21,170 nt of DNA from Chitinophagaceae bacterium (GTDB lineage Bacteria; Bacteroidota; Bacteroidia; Chitinophagales; Chitinophagaceae), in the NCBI GenBank assembly GCA_014379785.1, contig JACMLD010000440.1, forward strand, positions 1 to 21,170, given 5' to 3'. Below are positions 13,572-20,417 of the stretch, in pieces. Below the pieces are notes generated by a model that did not search any database, had not been told where the DNA came from, and saw only the letters and a list, made by a program, of their open reading frames with translations. The first letter of the stretch is position 1, and every line of letters begins with the position of its first letter. Position numbers and translations under genes: made by a program.

Positions 13572-14513
13572 TTACCGTAACAGCAACTCACAAGGCTTCA
13601 ACCCCGTATGTTTTTTGAAGGCGGTGGAAAAGTGAGAGATGGAAGAATAGCCGAGCATCATGGAGACGTCGGTGACGCTGAGGCCTTTTTCGTAGAGCAG
13701 GTAGCGGGCGTGTTCCATACGCTGACTCTGATAGTAGTCGAAAACGGTGGTCCCGAAAAGTTCCTTAAAACCTTTTTTCAGATAGCATTCGTTGATGGCC
13801 ACTTTTCTGCTGAGTTCGCGGATCGTAAGTGGTTCGCCGATGTGCTGAAGCAGTATTTCCCTCGCTTTGATGATTTTTTCGCGGTCGGCTTCGTTCGCCA
13901 GGAATTTGCACTGAAACATTTCCACGTCTTTCTCACCTATCATGCATTCGAGACTGTAGAGCAACAGCATCTGGGTTTGTGCATTGATAAAGATATTTTC
14001 AAGACTTCCGGTATGGGTGCTGTTGAGCAGACCTTCGAGCACCATTCTGGTGCGGCTGCAGAGGGACAGGACCTTTGTAAAAGAGGAAGGATGGGTGAAT
14101 GCCAGGACTTCATTGCTGAGTTGGTCGCCCAGTTGTCCGGGTTTCACAAACTGGGAAAGGTGTACCGTGGAAAAACGAAAACTCATGACATCTATGCTGT
14201 TCACTCTTTCTTCGCAGGAGCGGGCGTTGCCGAATTTGCAGCTGTCGCATTCAGTATCTTTTTTTCTGCAGTAGATATTTCCTGAGATGCAGAATTTCAG
14301 TTCAAGGTAGTTTTCCTTTGGATTTTTTTTGGTGTAGTGATAGACCATCATGCCTGTGTCTTCAGTGCTCCACAGGTCATTTTTGCGGTATCTGGAGATA
14401 TTGTACTGAACGGACCCGGGCATCTGCAGTTCTTTCTCCTGCAGCAATACCAGTTGGTCGTGCATGAGGGGCTGCCTGAATGCGAGCGAAAGTATGTCCG
14501 GGGGGTTGAGCAT
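13572..14513 (-). CDS. AraC-family transcriptional regulator with cysteine-rich N-terminal domain
   Basis: This 313-residue DNA-binding regulator has the double helix-turn-helix AraC domain at about 215-313. The first HTH is LTIRELSRKVAINECYLKKG; the second is VTDVSMMLGYSSISHFSTAF, followed by KKHTGLKPCE. The N-terminal domain (1-200) matches no ligand domain I know. It contains C75, C82, C89, C92 and C100 (C-x6-C-x6-C-x2-C-x7-C) between residues 75 and 100, which suggests metal, Fe-S, heme or redox sensing. It is convergent with the hemA-hemL operon. From memory, AraC-type genes often lie beside hemA/hemH in Bacteroidota, so control of heme synthesis is a reasonable but unproven inference. 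The ATG at 14513 has the -7 box TAATTTTG (14519-14526) only 5 nt upstream, suggesting a leaderless mRNA or a start at a later Met (residue 17 or 31). Confidence 0.88.
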   Translation of the reverse strand: MLNPPDILSLAFRQPLMHDQLVLLQEKELQMPGSVQYNISRYRKNDLWSTEDTGMMVYHYTKKNPKENYLELKFCISGNIYCRKKDTECDSCKFGNARSCEERVNSIDVMSFRFSTVHLSQFVKPGQLGDQLSNEVLAFTHPSSFTKVLSLCSRTRMVLEGLLNSTHTGSLENIFINAQTQMLLLYSLECMIGEKDVEMFQCKFLANEADREKIIKAREILLQHIGEPLTIRELSRKVAINECYLKKGFKELFGTTVFDYYQSQRMEHARYLLYEKGLSVTDVSMMLGYSSISHFSTAFKKHTGLKPCELLLR

Positions 14514-14518
14514 CGGGA

Positions 14519-14526
14519 CAAAATTA
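14519..14526 (-). promoter_or_regulatory. possible -7 box of the AraC-type gene
   Basis: TAATTTTG on the minus strand fits TAnnTTTG exactly and ends 5 nt before the ATG at 14513. No -33 element was seen at the usual spacing, so chance occurrence in AT-rich DNA is possible. Confidence 0.35.
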
Positions 14527-14735
14527 CAGTTACAACTTCAATAATGGTAAGTTAGGGAGGCCATTCATAATAAAAAGACAAAGAAATGACAATTGAAAAA
14601 TCACCGTTTTTTCAACATAATTTTCCGGGTTTTTCATCGCTAAAATTCCCTCATTTAAAACCCTGAAAACCCTTAATTTTTCGTAGTTTCGCTCGCTTTA
14701 TATTTTCACTTAAAAATGGAAGCATTTTCCCCGGC

Positions 14736-16715
14736 ATGAACACAGAAACAACAGAAAAAATCGTCCCGCTTACCAATGGTTACGGGGCCGATAGCATTCA
14801 GGTTTTGGAAGGTCTCGAGGCGGTTAGAAAACGTCCCGCGATGTATATTGGTGATGTGAGCGAAAAGGGTTTGCATCATCTCGTCTATGAGGTAGTAGAT
14901 AATTCCATCGATGAGGCGTTGGCTGGTTATTGCAAAAACATCGTTGTTACGATCAACGAAGATGATTCGATAAAAGTGGTGGATGATGGTCGCGGTATTC
15001 CGACGGCCATGCACACAAAAGAAAAACGCAGTGCGCTCGAGGTGGTCATGACGGTGCTGCACGCCGGTGGTAAGTTCGACAAAGGCTCGTACAAGGTCAG
15101 CGGCGGATTGCACGGAGTGGGTGTAAGTTGCGTCAACGCACTGAGCAGTAAGCTGGAAGTGACGGTAGAGCGCGATGGTAAGAAATATGAGCAGGAGTAC
15201 CGTATCGGCGTTCCGCAATATCCCGTGCGTGAAATAGGAGAAAGTGAAAGAACGGGCACGACAGTGCACTTCTGGCCCGATGCATCCATTTTCACCACAA
15301 CTGTTTACAAAAAGGACATTCTTGAAAACAGGCTGCGTGAACTTTCGTTTCTGAACAGGGGCATACGCATCATCCTGAATGATCTTCGTGAAAAAGAAGA
15401 GGATGGCTCTTTTTACTCAAAAGAATTTTTGAGTCAGGGTGGTATTGTTGAGTTTGTGGAGTTGCTGGATAAAAATGCCGGACGCACCTCATTCCTACCC
15501 CGTGTCATCTTTGTAGAAGGCAGGGATGAAAATACCAATGTGGCGGTTGAAGTGGCGCTTTGTTATAATGACGGTTATACGGAACATATTTACTCGTATG
15601 TAAATAATATCAATACAATAGAAGGTGGCACGCACGTAGCAGGTTTCAGAAGAGCCCTTACAAGGGTTTTCAAAAACTATGGCGACCGCGAGAACCTGTT
15701 CGAAAAGGCAAAGGTTGATATTGAAGGTGACGACTTCCGCGAAGGAATGAGTGCCATCATATCTGTAAAGGTGCCTGAGCCGCAGTTTGAGGGACAGACA
15801 AAAACCAAGCTCGGCAACTCTGAAGTAAGTGGCGTAGTTGACGGCACGGTATCAAAAGTGCTGATCGCCTATCTCGAAGAGAATCCCCGCGAAGCAAAAA
15901 ATATCATCGCAAAAGTAATTCTTGCCGCTCAGGCCAGAGCCGCCGCGAAAAAAGCCCGTGAACTGGTTCAGCGTAAAAGCGTACTCAGCGGAGGAGGTCT
16001 TCCGGGAAAACTGGCAGATTGCAGCGACAGGGATCCGGACCGCTGCGAACTATTCCTGGTCGAAGGAGACTCGGCAGGCGGTACGGCCAAGCAGGGACGC
16101 GACAGAAGTTTCCAGGCCATTTTGCCATTGAGAGGAAAGATTCTCAACGTCGAAAAAGCGATGGAGCATAAAATCTACGAGAACGAGGAAATACGGAATA
16201 TGTACACGGCGCTGGGCGTCACTGTAGGCACCCCGGATGATCCCAAAGCACTAAATATCGTCAAGCTGCGCTACCACAAGCTGATCATCATGACGGATGC
16301 CGATGTGGACGGAAGCCATATCGCAACCCTGATCCTAACGTTCATTTACCGCTATATGAAGGAACTGGTAGAGCAGGGCTATGTCTATATCGCTCAACCA
16401 CCACTTTATCTTGTCAAAAAAGGGAAGGAACAGTCCTACGCATGGACGGAAGAGCAGCGCAAAGCACTGGTTGAAAAACTAGGGAACGGAAAGGAAGACA
16501 GCGTAAACATCCAGAGATACAAAGGTTTGGGTGAAATGAATGCCGACCAGCTCTGGGACACTACCATGAACCCTAATACCCGTACTCTCAAACAGGTCAC
16601 TATTGAAAGTATCGCGGTAGCCGACGGAGTCTTCAGCATGCTGATGGGAGACGAGGTGGCGCCGAGACGCGAATTCATTGAAAGTCACGCCAAATACGCC
16701 AAAATTGACGTATAA
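14736..16715 (+). CDS. gyrB: DNA gyrase subunit B
   Basis: GyrB is the ATPase subunit of DNA gyrase, which introduces negative supercoils with GyrA. The 659-residue protein has the GHKL ATPase domain first: YEVVDNSIDE with E52 and N56, DDGRGIP (83-89), and GGLHGVGVSCVNAL (123-136). The transducer domain follows, with QTKTKLGNSEV (354-364). The Toprim domain has EGDSAGG (444-450) and DADVDG (521-526), and the tail has QRYKGLGEMNADQLWDTTMNP at about 583-603. QLWDTTMNP distinguishes GyrB from ParE. It lacks the large insertion of the E. coli protein, as in other Bacteroidota. The ATG at 14736 is the first in the open frame. Weak -7-like sequences, TAGTTTCG (14684-14691) and TATATTTT (14699-14706), lie upstream, each with one mismatch. 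It stands alone, back to back with the AraC-type gene. Confidence 0.96.
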   Translation: MNTETTEKIVPLTNGYGADSIQVLEGLEAVRKRPAMYIGDVSEKGLHHLVYEVVDNSIDEALAGYCKNIVVTINEDDSIKVVDDGRGIPTAMHTKEKRSALEVVMTVLHAGGKFDKGSYKVSGGLHGVGVSCVNALSSKLEVTVERDGKKYEQEYRIGVPQYPVREIGESERTGTTVHFWPDASIFTTTVYKKDILENRLRELSFLNRGIRIILNDLREKEEDGSFYSKEFLSQGGIVEFVELLDKNAGRTSFLPRVIFVEGRDENTNVAVEVALCYNDGYTEHIYSYVNNINTIEGGTHVAGFRRALTRVFKNYGDRENLFEKAKVDIEGDDFREGMSAIISVKVPEPQFEGQTKTKLGNSEVSGVVDGTVSKVLIAYLEENPREAKNIIAKVILAAQARAAAKKARELVQRKSVLSGGGLPGKLADCSDRDPDRCELFLVEGDSAGGTAKQGRDRSFQAILPLRGKILNVEKAMEHKIYENEEIRNMYTALGVTVGTPDDPKALNIVKLRYHKLIIMTDADVDGSHIATLILTFIYRYMKELVEQGYVYIAQPPLYLVKKGKEQSYAWTEEQRKALVEKLGNGKEDSVNIQRYKGLGEMNADQLWDTTMNPNTRTLKQVTIESIAVADGVFSMLMGDEVAPRREFIESHAKYAKIDV

Positions 16716-16746
16716 TGGAGGACTGGCGGGAGCGCACCTAAAATAT

Positions 16747-16779
16747 CTTGCCTCCGCTGGCCCGAAATTGGTAGCTTTA
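16747..16779 (+). promoter_or_regulatory. possible promoter of the 67-aa protein gene
   Basis: TAGCTTTA (16772-16779) is one mismatch from TAnnTTTG. CTTG (16747-16750) lies 21 nt upstream as a one-mismatch -33 element. The predicted transcript start is about 25 nt before the ATG at 16811. Confidence 0.35.
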
Positions 16780-16810
16780 TAAATATTTACTAACCACTCA
16801 AATTAATAAC

Positions 16811-17014
16811 ATGGCAGACGTAACACTTACCGCCTACAACGTAAAGACCAAAGAAAAAGGCGTTCCTATTCTTGATGCAGTGATCACAAAGACTGCAAAA
16901 GGCGCTTATATGGCACAGGGGAATGATGGCAAAGGCAACAAACTGACTACCCTGCTCGGACAAGAAAAAGCACTTGCTGCAATCGCTGCCGGCATCGCAA
17001 AACAAGGCTGGTAA
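16811..17014 (+). CDS. small conserved-looking hypothetical protein, 67 aa
   Basis: I do not recognise an annotated family. The 67-residue protein is basic and soluble, without cysteine, signal peptide or membrane span. Residues 1-45 look like short beta strands (VTLTAYNVKTKEKGVPILDA, then AVITKTAKGAYMAQGNDG). Residues 46-67 form a probable amphipathic alanine-rich helix ending in GIAKQGW. The first 48 residues resemble, by eye and from memory, the small zinc-ribbon family DUF5679 (AYCVKCK...CPVCGTKM...G), but with the cysteines replaced by Asn, Thr and Gly; this is a hypothesis. It has its own possible promoter and a strong terminator 75 nt after the stop, so it is probably a single-gene unit. 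Balanced codon use and clean boundaries argue for a real gene. Confidence 0.75.
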   Translation: MADVTLTAYNVKTKEKGVPILDAVITKTAKGAYMAQGNDGKGNKLTTLLGQEKALAAIAAGIAKQGW

Positions 17015-17040
17015 GATCCTGAAACAATCCTGATGTATCC

Positions 17041-17058
17041 TTCCGCTTTACAGCGGAA
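17041..17058. other. small perfect hairpin after the 67-aa protein gene
   Basis: TTCCGCT-TTAC-AGCGGAA is a 7-bp perfect stem with a 4-nt loop, 26 nt after the stop codon. No T-run follows, so it is not a classical terminator. It may protect the mRNA 3' end or pause polymerase before the main terminator. Confidence 0.4.
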
Positions 17059-17088
17059 TAATGACATCTATGGCTCATATCATAAATT

Positions 17089-17113
17089 AAGCCCCCCGTC
17101 AACCGGGGGGCTT
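17089..17113. terminator. bidirectional intrinsic terminator between convergent genes
   Basis: AAGCCCCCCG (17089-17098), the loop TCAAC and CGGGGGGCTT (17104-17113) make a 10-bp perfect stem. It is followed by CTTC on the plus strand and by AATTTATG on the minus strand. It lies between the 67-aa protein gene (+) and the DUF1501 gene (-), and can end transcripts from both sides. Confidence 0.85.
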
Positions 17114-17148
17114 CTTCATGGGTAAGCACGAATCAAAAACTATTTTGA

Positions 17149-18348
17149 TCAGACAAAACTGAGATGTTCAAAAGACTTGCCCAGAATGCCCTTGTCATCT
17201 GTGCCCAGCCAGTTTTTAAGAATAGTCGCATACACATTCTTAAAATCAACGGTATGCTTCAGATCCCCATCCTGCAGATCACTCAGATCAGGCATTGCAT
17301 TCAGCAGACCTTTCTGCTTCAAGCCACCACTCACAAAAAACATATTGTTCGCAGTGCCGTGATCCGTGCCATTACTCGCATTCTGAGATACACGGCGGCC
17401 AAATTCTGAAAATGTCATCAGCATCACATCATCAAAACGATTATTCTGCTTCAGATCCGCAACAAAAGACTTCACAGCATCATTCATCTCTGTAAAAAGC
17501 CTTTTCTGCTGACCTTCCTGTGCAACATGCGTATCAAAGCTTCCCAGGGATACATAATACACCTTGGTGTTGATCTCTGAGAAAATGAGAGAAGCAATGG
17601 TTTTGAGACTTTGTCCAAGTCCCGTCGTTGGATAATTCGCAGTAGTAGGGCGCAACTTGCTCTGCTTAAAAATATAATCAGCACTACTCAGCGTCTGAGC
17701 CATGGTCTTATACAAATAATCCACCGGCTGTTCTGCCCCGTCGTGACCATGCTGTGCGATCACATCTTTGAAATATTTTTCATGACTGGTCGTGTAAAGC
17801 CTTCGCGGATCTTTCATCGCCAAGCCATTCATTGTTTCGCCTTTCAGCGCCAGACTCAGCACATCATCCAGCTCCAGTGCCTGTGTTGGCTTATCACAAC
17901 CTTTGCATTGGGCATCGAGGTACCGTCCCAGCCAGCCTGAATAAATATATTCCTGACTCGCACTCGCACTATGCCAGATATCCATACTTCTGAAATGAGA
18001 ACGGTCAGGATTTGGATAGCCTACGCTGTTCATTATCCCAAGACTGCCGTCATCATATAAGTCCTTAAACGCCGTCAGTGCCGGATTGAGTCCTACCTCA
18101 TCAGTCAGGATCAGCGAAGACTCTTTCTTAATACCCAGCTTCGGGCGCGAACGGTAATAGATATCGTTTGCGATGGGCACCACGGTATTCAAACCGTCGT
18201 TACCGCCACTCAGCTGCAGCACGACAAATACCTTGTTACCCGGAGGCACCATGGTTGGACTTTCAAACGCCTTCAAAAATTTTGGCATCATCAGCGATGC
18301 CGTGGCGAGTGAACCTATTTGCAGAAACTCCTTTCTTTTTATGACCAT
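17149..18348 (-). CDS. DUF1501 domain-containing exported protein
   Basis: This 399-residue protein belongs to the DUF1501 family, related to the alkaline phosphatase/sulfatase-like fold. The N-terminus KRKEFLQIGSLATASLMMP resembles a Tat-type signal, with Lys-Arg in place of the twin arginine. Family marks are LQLSGGNDGLNTVVP (44-58), DRSHFRSMDIWHSAS (115-129), SLGSFDTH (267-274), FSEFGRRV (313-320) and TDHGTANNMFFVSGG (328-342). The substrate is unknown. It starts 24 nt after the DUF1800 gene's stop; this pair is widely conserved and the two products are thought to act together in the envelope. A strong terminator lies 35 nt beyond its stop. Assignment to the family is firm; function is not known. 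Confidence 0.93.
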   Translation of the reverse strand: MVIKRKEFLQIGSLATASLMMPKFLKAFESPTMVPPGNKVFVVLQLSGGNDGLNTVVPIANDIYYRSRPKLGIKKESSLILTDEVGLNPALTAFKDLYDDGSLGIMNSVGYPNPDRSHFRSMDIWHSASASQEYIYSGWLGRYLDAQCKGCDKPTQALELDDVLSLALKGETMNGLAMKDPRRLYTTSHEKYFKDVIAQHGHDGAEQPVDYLYKTMAQTLSSADYIFKQSKLRPTTANYPTTGLGQSLKTIASLIFSEINTKVYYVSLGSFDTHVAQEGQQKRLFTEMNDAVKSFVADLKQNNRFDDVMLMTFSEFGRRVSQNASNGTDHGTANNMFFVSGGLKQKGLLNAMPDLSDLQDGDLKHTVDFKNVYATILKNWLGTDDKGILGKSFEHLSFV

Positions 18349-18372
18349 TTTCTGAGATTGAAATGTTTTTGA

Positions 18373-19842
18373 TCAGCAAAGCTGATACTCTGGTGTTGAC
18401 ATCAACTGGATAGTAACAGTACGGATAAAGATTTCCCTCGATTCGGCGTCGGCATTCACTGCCAGCAAAGAAGGGTTTACGCCTTTCTCAGTCTGGAGAA
18501 TCAATTTCGACAACGATGCTATGAGCTGTGGTCTTGCCACTTTTTCCAGATCTTTCAGCAGTGGCTGCCAGTCAATCCGCGCACTGATTTGCTGTGCGGG
18601 TCTCTTCTTATCGCCTTTTTTTCCTGCATTCGGCACACCCGGCAATTTTTCCATCATCCCCATCATCTGGTCATCATCGTCTTTCGGCTTTGCCTGAAAC
18701 GCATTTCCTTCATATATTAATTGTGGTATTCTCAACCGCATCATCAGAGTAGAGCTGTCAATCCAGTTCCTCCCCCCGGGCCATCCCGCAACATTTGGTG
18801 GATAGAAAAGCACCTGACCCAGGTACCGCTGCAATAACAACTGCACTTCTTCATTGTCAATCTGCATCGGTAAAAAGCGGCGGATTCCCGCCAGCAATTC
18901 CACAGGCGATTTGATTCTCGATCCAATGTTTTTTTCAGAGTAGAACCAATCCGCCGAGAAGACATCATTCATGAGAGCACTGATATCATAATTATTCTTG
19001 TAGAAACGAGCAGCGAGCCAGTTCACTTTTTCTTCATCTGGTATTTCGTTTACAAAATATTTATAGACTTTTCGGGCAACGAAAACAGCCGTCTCTCTTT
19101 TTTCCAATAACATATTCAGCGTATCATCCCCTGAAAAAGCGCCGGTCTTTCCAAAGATTGTTTTCTCTCCCGTATCGTGCTGATTTTTTTTGAAATTGAA
19201 TGCTCCGCTGGCATCGGCACCCCATCCTGTAAAAGACCGGGCTGCTTCCTTTACATCGTTTTCTGAATAGTTGCCACGCCCCAGCGTAAACAGCTCCATC
19301 ACTTCACGCGCAAAATTTTCATTTGGATGACCTTTGCGGTTTTGGTTGTTGTTCAGAAAATTTATCATCGATGCACTCTTGCTCACCTCACGCAGGAGGG
19401 TTGCAAAATTGCCAAGCGCATTCTTTCTGATAGTATCGAGCAATTGTTGCTGGTAAATGATATTGACTGTTCTTGTAGCGAAATGACCATGCCAGAAAAG
19501 ACTCATTTTTTCCCGCAGCTGCTGGGGACTGTTCACCATCTGACCGAGCCAGGCAAGATTCAACGCTTTTAGACCGTCTCTTGATTTTTCTCTGAGCCGC
19601 CTGCGCTGATTTTCATCCACGTCTGCGCTTCGATAACCCTTTTCTCCCCGCTCTCTGAGCAGTTGTTTCAACTCATCGTCGGTGACGTCGATATAAGCCG
19701 GTTGTGCTGAAGATTGCTTGAAGATTTGTTTTAGCCACTCGGCATTGCCTGTTTTGTCGATTTCGGCGAGGTCAGACGCCGATGGTCCAAATCCCGCCCG
19801 CCAGGATAAATGAAGATTTTTCTGTTGAGTCGTTAATGCCAT
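18373..19842 (-). CDS. DUF1800 domain-containing protein
   Basis: This 489-residue protein belongs to the DUF1800 family. It begins with the usual LSWRAGFGPSASDLAEI (12-28). It then shows MSLFWHGHFAT (113-123), the hallmark NENFAREVMELFTLGRGNYS (174-193) followed by EAARSFTGW (199-207), and PPNVAGWPGGRNWIDSSTLMMR further on. It ends with the typical STPEYQLC. The ATG at 19842 is preferred over a TTG at 19872, because the family motif starts near residue 12. No obvious signal peptide is present, although its DUF1501 partner looks exported. A Lys/Asp-rich linker (about 385-420, KPKDDDDQMMGMMEK) interrupts the C-terminal part. Biochemical function is unknown. It is the first gene of the DUF1800-DUF1501 operon. 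Confidence 0.93.
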   Translation of the reverse strand: MALTTQQKNLHLSWRAGFGPSASDLAEIDKTGNAEWLKQIFKQSSAQPAYIDVTDDELKQLLRERGEKGYRSADVDENQRRRLREKSRDGLKALNLAWLGQMVNSPQQLREKMSLFWHGHFATRTVNIIYQQQLLDTIRKNALGNFATLLREVSKSASMINFLNNNQNRKGHPNENFAREVMELFTLGRGNYSENDVKEAARSFTGWGADASGAFNFKKNQHDTGEKTIFGKTGAFSGDDTLNMLLEKRETAVFVARKVYKYFVNEIPDEEKVNWLAARFYKNNYDISALMNDVFSADWFYSEKNIGSRIKSPVELLAGIRRFLPMQIDNEEVQLLLQRYLGQVLFYPPNVAGWPGGRNWIDSSTLMMRLRIPQLIYEGNAFQAKPKDDDDQMMGMMEKLPGVPNAGKKGDKKRPAQQISARIDWQPLLKDLEKVARPQLIASLSKLILQTEKGVNPSLLAVNADAESREIFIRTVTIQLMSTPEYQLC

Positions 19843-19910
19843 TACAAACAGGTTTGGTTTGAGACTGAACAAATTGGCAAAGGTTTAATCATCAAATGAA
19901 AACGAAACGC

Positions 19911-20010
19911 GTCATTTCGACTCCGTCCCGAAGGGACAGGGTGGAGAAATCCCCGGCTATTACTCCCGACTCCGGTCGGCAGGGGATGCCTCGACTTCGC
20001 TCGGCATGAC
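19911..20010. repeat. composite palindromic GTCAT...ATGAC element, copy 2 (inverted)
   Basis: This 100-bp copy begins GTCATTTCGACTCC and ends TCGGCATGAC. Read on the minus strand it reproduces the blocks of copy 1 in order: GTCATGCCGAGCG, GAGGCATCCCC, GCCGACCGGAGTCGGGA, GGGGATTTCTCCAC, and CGAAATGAC. An additional ATCGAAATGAC (20031-20041) pairs with the left end GTCATTTCGAT-like sequence, so the element may extend to 20041. It lies between two minus-strand genes and not at a convergent junction. Confidence 0.8.
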
Positions 20011-20043
20011 CTCCACTCTGCGTGTTGGGAATCGAAATGACAG

Positions 20044-20077
20044 AAAAAAACCTCCCGGAAAGTACGGGAGGCTTTTT
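20044..20077. terminator. bidirectional intrinsic terminator
   Basis: CCTCCCG (20051-20057), the 7-nt loop GAAAGTA and CGGGAGG (20065-20071) form a 7-bp stem. A7 lies on the left and CTTTTTATT on the right, so it works as a terminator on both strands. It should stop minus-strand transcripts of the surface-protein gene before the DUF1800 operon. Confidence 0.8.
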
Positions 20078-20417
20078 ATTGAGATTGGTTGTAGAAATAA
20101 AACTTTCTAAACCAGGTAATTCGTAGCATTTTGGATATACCGAAACCGTTTTAAAGGTTTTTACAAAAGGCAATCAGAGATTAAAAACGGGTGGTACGGA
20201 GAGTGATTTTAAAAAAGGAAGGGGAGTAGGAATACCCCCCTTTTAACCCCTAAACCCTAAACCGTAGAAAAACTTTCGGGGGCAACTATAATGATTTCAA
20301 ATATTCTCTTAGATATAGTGCGGCAGAGCCGCGCCGTATAACTTTCAGAAATTATGCCAAAGGCTGATAATGTGGATAAGTCCAATAAAGGTGGGAAAGA
20401 TTAGATTCCTTTTAATT

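Larger units (their letters stand above)
19843..20417. other. gene-free stretch upstream of the DUF1800 gene
   Basis: No convincing gene was found in this 575-bp stretch. It holds the second GTCAT element (19911-20010), a further ATGAC end (20031-20041), a strong terminator (20051-20071 with flanking A/T runs), a CCCTAAA-like patch (about 20247-20262), a small GCGGC-AGA-GCCGC hairpin (20320-20332), and a single perfect DnaA-box sequence (20371-20379). The DUF1800 promoter should lie between 19843 and about 19900, where only a one-mismatch -7 box (AACCTTTG on the minus strand, 19878-19885) was seen. Confidence 0.6.

Noticed and set aside
13429..13635. Small protein with ENVENVDECEEC repeat on the plus strand
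   Set aside because: It is a frame shadow of the hemL end and the repeat, without any sign of an independent start.
13608..14285. 225-codon plus-strand frame opposite the AraC-type gene
   Set aside because: It is the complement of a gene with clear HTH motifs; the Phe/Val-rich product matches nothing.
16716..16770. Terminator after gyrB
   Set aside because: GC-rich GGCGGGAG and GCCTCCGC could pair weakly, but the stem is imperfect and no T-run follows.
19892..20173. 93-codon open frame on the minus strand
   Set aside because: It runs through a strong terminator and the palindromic repeat, and the product has no protein-like pattern.
20245..20262. CCCTAAACCCTAAA, telomere-like
   Set aside because: Only two units are present. 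Such C-rich/TAAA patches are frequent in Bacteroidota intergenic DNA, from memory; it is not a telomere.
20371..20379. Perfect DnaA box (TTATCCACA on the minus strand) as a replication origin
   Set aside because: It is a single box with no cluster and no dnaA or dnaN nearby; gyrB alone, 4 kb away, is not enough.
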